Shown in pieces: positions 8,087 to 15,485 of a stretch of 64,000 bases of DNA. Positions within the stretch are counted from its first letter, which is position 1. Each line of letters starts with the position of its first letter. The notes below the pieces were generated by a model, which did not search any database, was not told where the DNA came from, and worked only from the letters and a program-made list of their open reading frames with translations. The position numbers and the translations under genes are program-made. Origin of the DNA: Streptosporangium brasiliense (GTDB lineage: Bacteria; Actinomycetota; Actinomycetes; Streptosporangiales; Streptosporangiaceae). The stretch lies in contig NZ_JAUSRB010000002.1 in assembly GCF_030811595.1 (NCBI RefSeq), forward strand, positions 5,704,001 through 5,768,000, written 5' to 3'.

Positions 8087-9187
8087 GTGTCTGTGACCCC
8101 TGAGAAGAAGGCGCCGGGAGTGCGCGTCAGCGGCCTGTCCGTCGTCTACCGGACACCGGCCGGCGAGCTTCCCGCGATCTCCGGGATCGACCTGGAACTC
8201 GTGTCCGGCACGATCACCGGGGTGGTCGGCGAGTCCGGCTCCGGAAAGTCCACCCTGGCGCTGTCACTGCTCAACGCCGTCCAGTCGCCCGGCAGGATCA
8301 GCGCCGGCAGCGTGGAGATCGACGGCCTCGGCGACGTGGTGAGGCTGAGGGGCGAGGAGCTGCGCAAGGCGAGGGGACGGCACATCGGATACGTCTTCCA
8401 GGCCGCGCAGAACTCCCTCAACCCCCTCAAGACGGTCGGCAAGCAGCTGCTCGACCTGGGCCGTTCGCACGACGTGGCGGACCTGCGCGGGCTCGTCAGG
8501 GACGCCAAGGACCTGCTCGGCCGGATGGGCATGGACGGGGCGCGGGTCCTCGACTCCCACCAGCACGAGCTGTCCGGCGGGATGCGCCAGCGGGTCGGCA
8601 TCATGCTCGCGCTGGTGCTCAACGCCCACCTCGTCGTGCTCGACGAGCCGACGACCGCGCTCGACATGATCACCCAGGCGACGATCCTGCGGATCGTCCG
8701 CGAGGTCCACCAGGAGCGCGGGCTCACCACGCTGGTCATCACCCACGACCTCGGCGTGGTGGCCGAGGTCGCCGACCGGCTGGCCGTCATGTACGGCGGG
8801 CAGGTGGTGGAGCAGGGCCCGACCATGGAGGTGCTGAGCGCGCCCCGCCACCCCTACACCCAGGGCCTGCTGCGGGCCATCCCGCGCCTGCTGGGCGACA
8901 TCGACGAGGCCCGGGCCCTGCCGGGCCGCCCGCCGACGCTGGGCACGATCCCGGCGCAGGGATGCGTGTTCAGGGAACGGTGCGTCCTGCGCATGGACGT
9001 CTGCGAGACGGAACGGCCGCCGGTCGTCGTCTCCGGGACGTCGATCGTGGCCTGCCACGCGGTCGAGGCCGGTGCCGGGGCGGCCGCCGGGGACCGGCCG
9101 GCCGCCCCGGCACCGGTGGAAGTGCCGGAGGTCGTGGGAGCGCAGAGCGCCACCGGGGTACATGAAGGACGGGGGGAGCAACCGTGA
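8087..9187 (+). CDS. ABC transporter ATP-binding protein (DppD/OppD type)
   Basis: A 366-residue ATPase with Walker A GESGSGKST, Q-loop VFQAAQNSLNPL, signature LSGGMRQR, Walker B VVLDEPTTALD and switch TLVITHD. The C-terminal oligopeptide-transporter extension contains a cysteine cluster (CVFRERCVLRMDVCE...C), which in OppD/DppD homologues binds an iron-sulphur cluster or zinc. The last ~45 residues are Ala/Pro-rich. The GTG start is 3 bp after the permease stop and the gene ends in a GTGA overlap with the second ATPase. Confidence 0.92.
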   Translation: MSVTPEKKAPGVRVSGLSVVYRTPAGELPAISGIDLELVSGTITGVVGESGSGKSTLALSLLNAVQSPGRISAGSVEIDGLGDVVRLRGEELRKARGRHIGYVFQAAQNSLNPLKTVGKQLLDLGRSHDVADLRGLVRDAKDLLGRMGMDGARVLDSHQHELSGGMRQRVGIMLALVLNAHLVVLDEPTTALDMITQATILRIVREVHQERGLTTLVITHDLGVVAEVADRLAVMYGGQVVEQGPTMEVLSAPRHPYTQGLLRAIPRLLGDIDEARALPGRPPTLGTIPAQGCVFRERCVLRMDVCETERPPVVVSGTSIVACHAVEAGAGAAAGDRPAAPAPVEVPEVVGAQSATGVHEGRGEQP

Positions 9188-10194
9188 TCACGGGGCAGAA
9201 CATCACGAAGACCTTCAGACAGCGGGGGAGCGTGCTCGCCGGCCGGGAGGTCAAGGCGCTGCGCGGCGTCGACTTCGCCATCGAGAAGGGCGGGGCGGTC
9301 TCGTTCATCGGCGAGTCCGGCTGCGGCAAGACGACGCTGGGCCGGATCATCGCCGGCCTGGAGAGCCACGACTCCGGCGAGATCACCATCGACGGCGTCG
9401 CCATGTCGTCGCTCAAGCCGCGCCGGCGGCAGCCGTACTTCCGCCGGATCCAGCTCATCCACCAGGACCCCTACTCGGCGCTCAACCCGACCCGCACGAT
9501 CCACCAGACGCTGAACGCCCCCCTGGCCCTGCGGGCCCGGCAGACCGGCCGTCCGAGCTTGTGGGTGGACGGACGGGCCGAGGAACTGCTGGCGCTGGTC
9601 GGGCTCGACCCGGCCTACGTGCTGCCGCGCTACCCCCACCAGCTCTCCGGCGGGATGCGCCAGCGCGTCGTGATCGCCCGCGCGCTCACCGTGGACCCCG
9701 AGATGCTCGTCGCCGACGAGGCCGTCTCGATGATCGACGTGTCGCTGCGGCTGGGCATCCTGGCGCTGCTGAAGGACCTGCGCGAGCGGCTCGGGGTGAG
9801 CGTGCTGTTCATCACCCACGACGTGGCGACCGCGCGCTACATCGGCGACGACGGCGAACTCTACGTCATCTACCGAGGCCAGGTCGTCGAACGCGGCAAC
9901 GTGGACACCATCATCTCCGACCCCGTCCACCCCTACACACAGTCGCTGCTGTCGGCCATCCCGGTGCTGCACGGCCTGGAGCGGCCGGGCGAGCAGCCGG
10001 TGGTGCCGACCGAGGCACTGAACGAGAGCCACCACGACGCGGGCTGCCTGTTCGCCCGGCGCTGCCCGTTCCGCACCGAGCGCTGCGAGTCCGAGCAGCC
10101 GCTGCTCGGCCGGGGAGAGGGCTTCCCGCAGGAGCACGCCTGCTTCCACCCTGAGCGCCGCAGCGTCGTCGCCACCCCCATCGGGCTCGGGTGA
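9184..10194 (+). CDS. ABC transporter ATP-binding protein (DppF/OppF type)
   Basis: A 336-residue second ATPase with Walker A GESGCGKTT, Q-loop LIHQDPYSALNP, signature LSGGMRQR and switch VLFITHD. The Walker B/D-loop is ADEAVSMIDVS, with the catalytic Glu kept but Ala for the usual Pro. As I recall, a VSMxDVS D-loop is common in family-5 importers for glycosides, a weak hint that the substrate carries sugar. The cysteine motif CLFARRCPFRTERCE near residue 280 matches the oligopeptide-type C-terminus. GTG start overlaps the DppD-like stop, and its own stop overlaps the GNAT start. Confidence 0.91.
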   Translation: MITGQNITKTFRQRGSVLAGREVKALRGVDFAIEKGGAVSFIGESGCGKTTLGRIIAGLESHDSGEITIDGVAMSSLKPRRRQPYFRRIQLIHQDPYSALNPTRTIHQTLNAPLALRARQTGRPSLWVDGRAEELLALVGLDPAYVLPRYPHQLSGGMRQRVVIARALTVDPEMLVADEAVSMIDVSLRLGILALLKDLRERLGVSVLFITHDVATARYIGDDGELYVIYRGQVVERGNVDTIISDPVHPYTQSLLSAIPVLHGLERPGEQPVVPTEALNESHHDAGCLFARRCPFRTERCESEQPLLGRGEGFPQEHACFHPERRSVVATPIGLG

Positions 10195-11069
10195 GGGCCG
10201 TGCGGGCAATCCGCGGGGCCACCGCCGCCGACGCCGCCGCGATCGGCGAGGTCGCCGGGGCTGCGCTCGTCCTCGACGCCGCCGAGGCGCCACGGCTGGT
10301 GGCCAGGCTCTCCGACCCGCCCCCGGAGCGCCGCTGGACGGCGCTGGTGACCGACGACCTCGACGCCGTGCTGTTCGCCTCGGTGTCGGCGCGGGACGGC
10401 TCCGCCGGGCACATCGACCTGCTGGCCGTGCGCCCCGGCGCCCAGGGCGAGGGGCGCGGGCGGGCGCTGGTCGCCGCGGCCGAGGAGTGGCTGCGGGCCG
10501 AGGGGGTCACCGAGGCCCGTTTCGCCGGCAACCCGCCCTGCTACGCCTGGCCGGGCATCGACGTGCGTTACACCGCCGCGGCCTGCCTGGCCGAGAGCCT
10601 GGGCTACGAGCGCTACAACGTCGCCTGGAACATGACCGCGGACCTGTCCGCCGACCTGTCCACCGAGGCCGACCTCCTGCGGCTGGCCGACAAGGGCGTC
10701 ACCGTGCACGCGGCCGGCCCCGGCGAGCGCGCCGCCGTGCTCGACTTCGTCCGGGAGCACTGGAACGACAACTGGGCGTGGGAGGCCGCGCAGGCGAGCG
10801 GCTGCCACTACGCCTCCCGGGACGGGCAGATCCTCGGTTTCGCCGCCTGGGGGTCCCGGCCCGCCTGGTTCGGCCCGATGGGCACCGCCCCGGCCGCGCG
10901 CGGGCTCGGCGTCGGCCGGGTGCTGCTGCGCCGCTGCCTCGCCGAGCAGCGGGAGGCGGGCCTGGCGAGCGCGCAGATCTCCTGGGTGGGGCCGCTGGGC
11001 TTCTACTCCCGGGCGGTCGGCGCGCACGCCGAACGGGTCTTCTGGCTCTACCGCCGCGACCTGCGGTGA
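10191..11069 (+). CDS. Tandem-GNAT acetyltransferase, end of the importer operon
   Basis: A 292-residue protein with two GNAT domains. The first (residues ~1-150) has LAVRPGAQGEGRGRALVAAAEEW, a clear acetyl-CoA loop; the second (~155-292) has MGTAPAARGLGVGRVLLRRCLAEQ. The GTG start overlaps the DppF-like stop by four bases, so it is the sixth gene of the importer operon. Double-GNAT proteins include mycothiol synthase-like and aminoglycoside/amino-sugar acyltransferases. Coupling to the importer suggests it acylates something brought in, perhaps a de-N-acetylated amino sugar or an amino acid. That function is a guess from position. Confidence 0.82.
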   Translation: MRAVRAIRGATAADAAAIGEVAGAALVLDAAEAPRLVARLSDPPPERRWTALVTDDLDAVLFASVSARDGSAGHIDLLAVRPGAQGEGRGRALVAAAEEWLRAEGVTEARFAGNPPCYAWPGIDVRYTAAACLAESLGYERYNVAWNMTADLSADLSTEADLLRLADKGVTVHAAGPGERAAVLDFVREHWNDNWAWEAAQASGCHYASRDGQILGFAAWGSRPAWFGPMGTAPAARGLGVGRVLLRRCLAEQREAGLASAQISWVGPLGFYSRAVGAHAERVFWLYRRDLR

Positions 11070-11079
11070 CGCTCTGATG

Positions 11080-12222
11080 TCAGGGGTAGAGCAGGGGCCC
11101 GCCGTCCAGCCAGGTCTCCGGGGAGACGGGGGGCGGGCACAGGTCCGCCGGGTCCTTGCCCGCGTCCATGGTGTGCCGCAGCGAATCCGAGCCCCAGAGC
11201 TGGTCCATGAAGTACGACCTGCCGTCCTCGCTGTGCCAGGCGAAGTCCTCCGGATGGAGCGACCGCGCCAGGTGCAGCATCGACAGGCCGGTCAGCACGG
11301 GCCGGAACGCCCCCTGGTCGTGCACGTGGAGCTGGACCCCCCGTACGGCCAGGCCCGCGTGCTTGTGGAAGGTCGGGGTGAACCAGGTGTCGCGGAAGCG
11401 CACGCCCGGCAGGCCCAGGCCGTTGAGCCCGGCGGCGAACCTGCCGTCGAGATAGGGGGCGCCGACCAGCTCGAACGGCCTGGTGGTGCCGCGTCCCTCC
11501 GACAGGTTCGTGCCCTCGAACAGGCCGGTGCCCGGATAGACCAGCGCGGTCTCCCTGGTCGGCATGTTCACCGAGGGCATCACCCACGGCAGGCCGGTGG
11601 CCTCGAAGGGGGTGTCGCGCCGCCAGCCCTCCATGGTGATCACCCGCAGGTCCGCGCCGATCGAGCGGTTGACGTGGACGGCGAGCTCGCCCGCGGTGAG
11701 GCCGTGCCGTACCGGGACGGCCGCCCGGCCCACGGGGCCGGCGTAGGCGGGGTCGAGCAGCGGGCCCTCCGCGAGGGTCCCGCCGATGGGGTTGGGCCGG
11801 TCGAGCACGGCGAAGCGCAGGCCGAGCCGTGCGGCCGACGCGATGAGGTCGTGCATCGTCCAGACATAGGTGTAGAAACGCGTGCCGACGTCGGAGATGT
11901 CGAAGACGAGCGTGTCGACCCCGGAGGACGCCACGAGGTCGTCCAACGGGCCGCCGTCCTTGTCGTAGGTGTCGAAGACCGGCAGCCCGGTCGTGGGGTC
12001 GAGACTCTCCTGCCCGCCGAAGCCGGCCTGCGCCGTGCCCCGTATCCCGTGCTCGGGGCTGAACAGCGCCGTCAGCGGCACTCCCGCCGCCCGCAGCGCC
12101 GTGGCGCCGGGCGTCAGGTCCGGCAGGACGCCGGTCGGGTTGGTGATCAGGCCGATCCGGTCGCCGTGGAGGAGGCCGGGATCGGCGGCGAGCCGCTCGA
12201 TTCCGGTGCGTACGTAAGACAT
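11080..12222 (-). CDS. namZ: NamZ-type exo-beta-N-acetylmuramidase (DUF1343, GH171), no signal peptide
   Basis: A 380-residue DUF1343 protein. Family blocks are RIGLITNPTG, LFSPEHGIRG, LPVFDTYD, LVFDISDVGTRFYTYVWTM, LDRPNPIGG, MPSVNMPTRETALVYPGTGLFEGTNLSEGRGTT (SEGRGT is a signature) and FRPVLTGL. Bacillus subtilis NamZ (YbbC) is secreted and removes terminal MurNAc from glycan chains. Here the protein begins MSYVRTGIERLAADP with no signal sequence, so it should act in the cytoplasm on imported fragments. The ATG at 12220-12222 begins the conserved region; upstream in-frame codons lack family similarity. The gene faces murQ across a 67-bp AT-rich control region and ends tail-to-tail with the GNAT gene. 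Confidence 0.93.
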   Translation of the reverse strand: MSYVRTGIERLAADPGLLHGDRIGLITNPTGVLPDLTPGATALRAAGVPLTALFSPEHGIRGTAQAGFGGQESLDPTTGLPVFDTYDKDGGPLDDLVASSGVDTLVFDISDVGTRFYTYVWTMHDLIASAARLGLRFAVLDRPNPIGGTLAEGPLLDPAYAGPVGRAAVPVRHGLTAGELAVHVNRSIGADLRVITMEGWRRDTPFEATGLPWVMPSVNMPTRETALVYPGTGLFEGTNLSEGRGTTRPFELVGAPYLDGRFAAGLNGLGLPGVRFRDTWFTPTFHKHAGLAVRGVQLHVHDQGAFRPVLTGLSMLHLARSLHPEDFAWHSEDGRSYFMDQLWGSDSLRHTMDAGKDPADLCPPPVSPETWLDGGPLLYP

Positions 12223-12229
12223 GGCTCCA

Positions 12230-12258
12230 TTGTCCGAAGAAAATTTGCATAATAGAAG
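12230..12258 (+). promoter_or_regulatory. Putative murQ promoter
   Basis: TTGTCC at 12230-12235 and TAGAAG at 12253-12258 with a 17-bp spacer would start transcription near 12265, shortly before the murQ ATG. On the opposite strand TATTAT at 12250-12255 could be the -10 of namZ. The region is the most AT-rich stretch nearby. Confidence 0.45.
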
Positions 12259-12276
12259 TAGGAGATGAAAATTAGC
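12239..12276 (+). promoter_or_regulatory. Two direct GAAAATT(T/A)GC elements, candidate MurR operators
   Basis: GAAAATTTGC (12239-12248) lies between the putative -35 and -10 of murQ. GAAAATTAGC (12267-12276) lies at the expected transcription start, 28 bp downstream in the same orientation. The placement would suit repression of both divergent genes. They share the GAAARTT core with sites upstream of the importer and near the nagZ/DigH-like promoter. Confidence 0.4.
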
Positions 12277-12289
12277 GACATGGGGCGAC

Positions 12290-13207
12290 ATGATTGATCC
12301 ACTCGCAAGCCTGTCAACGGAGCAGAGTGATCCGCGCTACAGCGACATCGATCGGCTCTCGACCGAGCAGGTCGCCCGGCTGATGAACGCGGCCGACGTC
12401 ACCGTGCCCGCGGCGGTGGCCGTGGAGATCCCGGCGATCTCGGCCGCGATCGACGCGATCGCCGCCCGGATGCGGGACGGGGGGCGGCTGTTCTACGTGG
12501 GGGCGGGGACGTCGGGCCGGCTGGCCGTGCTGGACGCCTCCGAGTGCCCGCCGACCTTCGGCACCGACCCGGAGCTGGTGCAGGGCATCATCGCGGGCGG
12601 CGAGCCCGCGCTGACCAGATCCGTCGAGGGCGCCGAGGACGACGGTGACGCGGGAGCCGCGGCGATCGCCGACCGGCAGGTGGGCGCGCTCGACTCGGTG
12701 GTCGGCGTCTCCGCCAGCGGCCGGGCGCCGTACGTGCTCGGCGCGCTCGCGGAGGCCGGCCGCCGCGGCGCCCTCACCGTGGGGCTGTCGTGCAACGCCG
12801 GAGCCCCGCTCTCGGCCGCGGCGCTGCACCCGATCGAGGTGATCGTCGGCCCGGAGGTGGTGACCGGCTCCACCAGGCTCAAGGCCGGGACCGCGCAGAA
12901 GCTGGTCCTCAACATGATCTCCACGATCGCGATGGTCCGGCTGGGCCGGACCTACGGCAACACCATGATCGAGGTGTCGGCGATGAACTCCAAGCTCGCC
13001 GACCGGGCCACCCGGATGGTCCGCGACATCACCGGCGCGGACCTGTCCGTCGCCCGGCCCGCCCTGGAGGCGGCCGGATGGCACGTCAAGGTCGCGGTGC
13101 TGATGATCGAGCGTGGCCTCGGCCCGGACGACGCCCAGCTCCTGCTGCGGGCCCACGGCGACCGTCTGGAGTCGGCGCTCGCCGCCGGAGGGGCGCAGGG
13201 TGCCTGA
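12290..13207 (+). CDS. murQ: N-acetylmuramic acid 6-phosphate etherase
   Basis: A 305-residue MurQ of normal length. It has the SIS-domain phosphosugar site GAGTSGRLAVLDASECPPTFG, with the catalytic Glu of the SEC segment, a second acidic site in VEGAEDD, and the signature TGSTRLKAGTAQK with MNSKLADRA. It cleaves the lactyl ether of MurNAc-6-phosphate to GlcNAc-6-phosphate and D-lactate in the cytoplasm. The next gene begins inside its last eight bases, so the AmiE-like hydrolase is translationally coupled. A CDS for MurNAc-6-phosphate supply is present locally: AnmK and the BadF-type kinase; no PTS MurP is seen. Confidence 0.96.
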   Translation: MIDPLASLSTEQSDPRYSDIDRLSTEQVARLMNAADVTVPAAVAVEIPAISAAIDAIAARMRDGGRLFYVGAGTSGRLAVLDASECPPTFGTDPELVQGIIAGGEPALTRSVEGAEDDGDAGAAAIADRQVGALDSVVGVSASGRAPYVLGALAEAGRRGALTVGLSCNAGAPLSAAALHPIEVIVGPEVVTGSTRLKAGTAQKLVLNMISTIAMVRLGRTYGNTMIEVSAMNSKLADRATRMVRDITGADLSVARPALEAAGWHVKVAVLMIERGLGPDDAQLLLRAHGDRLESALAAGGAQGA

Positions 13208-14486
13208 CGGCTCCGGCGGGGCCACCGGGACGTCCGGCGGCCCCGCCGGGGTGCCTGCCGGGCCGGGGACGTCCGGCGGCCCCGCCGGAGCCGGTGGGCC
13301 GGGGCTGAGCGGCGGGTCCGGCGGTCGTGCCGCCGGGCCGTCCGCGGGGCCGGGTGACGGGCCCGGTGGGGCCGCCGGCCGTCCCGGTGGGGCGGGTGGG
13401 GGATCGGGGAGGGCGGCCGCCCTCGACGGCTCGGCGGCGCTGGCCGCGATCCTGGCGGCGGCGGTGCCGGACGTCTGCTCGGCGGCGGTCGCCGTGATCG
13501 CCGTGGACGGGGCCACGGCCGCCGCCGCGGCTCAGGGGGAGCTCGTACGGTACGCGGGCGCCTCCGGGGACCTCCTGGCCGACCGCCCGGCCGTCCGGCG
13601 AGACTCGATCTTCGACCTCGCGTCGCTCACCAAGGTCTTCACGACGGCCGTCATCCTGTCGCTGGCCGAGGAGGGCCGGCTCGACCTGGACGGGCCCGTC
13701 TCGGCCTGGCTGCCCGCCGGGCCCGCCGGGGCCACTGTCCGGCACCTGCTCACCCACACCGCGGGCCTGCCGCCCGGCCGCCGGGCCCACGAGGAGCTCC
13801 CCGGAGACGGGCCCGAGGTCCTCGCCGCCCGCCTGGAGCGCGTCCTCTCGACACCGCCGCCGCACCCGGCCGGTGAGCTCCACCTCTACTCCGACGTCGG
13901 CATGATCATGGCGGGCCGGATCGCCGAGCTCGCCGGGGGCGCGCCCCTCGACGAGCTGCTCCATGCCCGCGTCACCGGCCCGCTCGGTCTGGACGACACC
14001 GGATACCGGCCCGCGCCGTCGCTGCGTCACCGCATCGCCGCGACCGAGGACAAGCCCGAGCGGGCCGGCTCCGGATGCGTGCGGGGCGAGGTCCACGACG
14101 AGACCGCCCACGGCCTGGGCGGGGTCGCCGGGCACGCCGGAATCTTCTCCACGGCCGACGACGTGCTGCGGTTCGCCGAGGCGCTGCGCACCGGAGGGGC
14201 CCCGATCCTGCGCCCGGACACGGTCGCGGAGATGACCCGTGACCAGGGCGTCAGGGGGGCGGCGTTCGGCCAGGGGCTGGGCCTGCGGATCGGCGACCCC
14301 GCCGTCGTCGGCCCGCTGTCCTCCGCCTACGGACACTCCGGCTTCACCGGCACCGCCTTCGTCGTGGATCCCGGCCGGGCCCTGACGGCCGTCCTGCTGA
14401 CCAACAACGTCCACCCGCTCCGGGGCCGCGCCGGCATCCGCGACCTGCGGCACGCCGTCGCCGCGCAGGCGCTGCGGCTGGCCTGA
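13200..14486 (+). CDS. Serine hydrolase of the beta-lactamase/S12 family, AmiE (YbbE)-like
   Basis: A 428-residue protein from a GTG that overlaps murQ by eight bases. Residues ~1-78 are a Gly/Pro/Ala/Ser-rich low-complexity stretch. The rest is a penicillin-recognising hydrolase with SxxK nucleophile motif (SLTK in FDLASLTKVF), the middle motif YSD in place of the usual YxN, and HSG (GHSGFTG) in place of KTG. No signal peptide is seen. In the B. subtilis murQ-murR-murP-amiE-nagZ-namZ cluster, the equivalent position holds AmiE, described as an N-acetylmuramyl-L-alanine amidase; this protein is probably the counterpart. The real start could be further inside, which would drop the low-complexity segment. 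Confidence 0.84.
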   Translation: MPDGSGGATGTSGGPAGVPAGPGTSGGPAGAGGPGLSGGSGGRAAGPSAGPGDGPGGAAGRPGGAGGGSGRAAALDGSAALAAILAAAVPDVCSAAVAVIAVDGATAAAAAQGELVRYAGASGDLLADRPAVRRDSIFDLASLTKVFTTAVILSLAEEGRLDLDGPVSAWLPAGPAGATVRHLLTHTAGLPPGRRAHEELPGDGPEVLAARLERVLSTPPPHPAGELHLYSDVGMIMAGRIAELAGGAPLDELLHARVTGPLGLDDTGYRPAPSLRHRIAATEDKPERAGSGCVRGEVHDETAHGLGGVAGHAGIFSTADDVLRFAEALRTGGAPILRPDTVAEMTRDQGVRGAAFGQGLGLRIGDPAVVGPLSSAYGHSGFTGTAFVVDPGRALTAVLLTNNVHPLRGRAGIRDLRHAVAAQALRLA

Positions 14487-14507
14487 CGTCCGAGCTCCGC
14501 TGGCCTT

Positions 14508-14564
14508 ACGCCGGCCCCGCCTGGCCTGACGTCCGTGCCCCGCCTGGCGCGGCGGGGCCGGCGT
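14508..14564. terminator. Bidirectional terminator between the AmiE-like gene and murR
   Basis: A perfect 14-bp inverted repeat, ACGCCGGCCCCGCC at 14508-14521 and its complement at 14551-14564, with a 29-nt loop, lies between two convergent genes. The second arm touches the last base of the murR stop codon. Confidence 0.7.
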
Positions 14565-15457
14565 CACCTGTTCCGGCGGCGGGTGTCGGCCATGAACTCG
14601 TCGAGCGCGCCCCTGGTGGCCCGCAGCGCCGCGTCCGAGGTCTCGAACGTGCGCTGGGCGATGCCGACGAAGATGCAGTCCACGATCAGGAGCTGGCTGA
14701 TCCGGCTGGCCAGCGCGCCGGGGCGGAACGCCGTCTCCCGGCCGGCCGAGACCAGGACGTGGTCGGCGAGCTCGGCCAGCGAGGACCGCGGGTTGTTGGT
14801 GATCGCCACTGTGGTCGCGCCCGCCTTGTGCGCGACCTGCATGGGCGCGATCACGTCGGGGGTCTCGCCGGTGCAGCTCACCCCCACCGTGACATCGCCC
14901 TCCCCGAGCAGCGCCGCGCTGGTCAGCGCGAGGTGCGCGTCGGTGAAGGCATGGCTGGAGCGGCCGATCCGCATCAGTTTCTGCGCCATGTCGGCCGCCA
15001 CGAGGCCGGAGGCGCCGACCCCGTAGACGTCCACCCGGCGGGCGGCGGTCATGGCCTCCACCACCGTGCCCAGCCGGTCGGGGTTGAGCTGCGCCGCGGT
15101 GTCGGCCAGCGCCTCGGACTCGGCCCGGGTGACCTTCGCGATCACGTCGGTGAGCGGGTCGTCGGGCCCCAGGTCGCCGGGGACGAGCCGCTCCGGCTCC
15201 TCCCGGGCCACCGCGGCGGCCAGGGCGAAGCGGAGCTGGGAGTAGCCGGCGAAACCGAGGGCTCGGGCGGTGCGGACGATCGTGGCCTCGCTCGTCCCGG
15301 AGACCGCGCTGAACTCGGTGATCGTGCTGCGCGCGACCATCCCCGGGTCGTCCAGGATGAGCCTGGCGATCGCCTGAGCCGCGGGGGTGAGGGAGGGCAG
15401 GACCGCTCTCACCGTGGCCACCAGATTCACGGGGGTGGGGCCGTCTTGGTCGTTCAT
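14564..15457 (-). CDS. RpiR-family transcriptional regulator, MurR-like
   Basis: A 297-residue regulator with an N-terminal RpiR helix-turn-helix (residues ~15-85, including STITEFSAVSGTSEATIVRTARALGFAGYSQLRFAL) and a C-terminal SIS domain (GVGASGLVAADMAQKLMRIG, TGETPDVI, TNNPRSSLAELADHVL). SIS domains in this family sense phosphosugars; MurR of E. coli responds to MurNAc-6-phosphate. It is 28 bp downstream of nagZ on the same strand and tail-to-tail with the AmiE-like gene. It is the only specific regulator in the recycling cluster, so it likely controls the GAAARTT sites described here and its own operon. Confidence 0.92.
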   Translation of the reverse strand: MNDQDGPTPVNLVATVRAVLPSLTPAAQAIARLILDDPGMVARSTITEFSAVSGTSEATIVRTARALGFAGYSQLRFALAAAVAREEPERLVPGDLGPDDPLTDVIAKVTRAESEALADTAAQLNPDRLGTVVEAMTAARRVDVYGVGASGLVAADMAQKLMRIGRSSHAFTDAHLALTSAALLGEGDVTVGVSCTGETPDVIAPMQVAHKAGATTVAITNNPRSSLAELADHVLVSAGRETAFRPGALASRISQLLIVDCIFVGIAQRTFETSDAALRATRGALDEFMADTRRRNR

Positions 15458-15485
15458 TCGGGCACCTCTTCTGTCGGGATCAAGC

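Noticed and set aside
13200..14486. Resistance beta-lactamase
   Set aside because: No export signal, altered YSD/HSG motifs, and translational coupling to murQ point to muropeptide metabolism.
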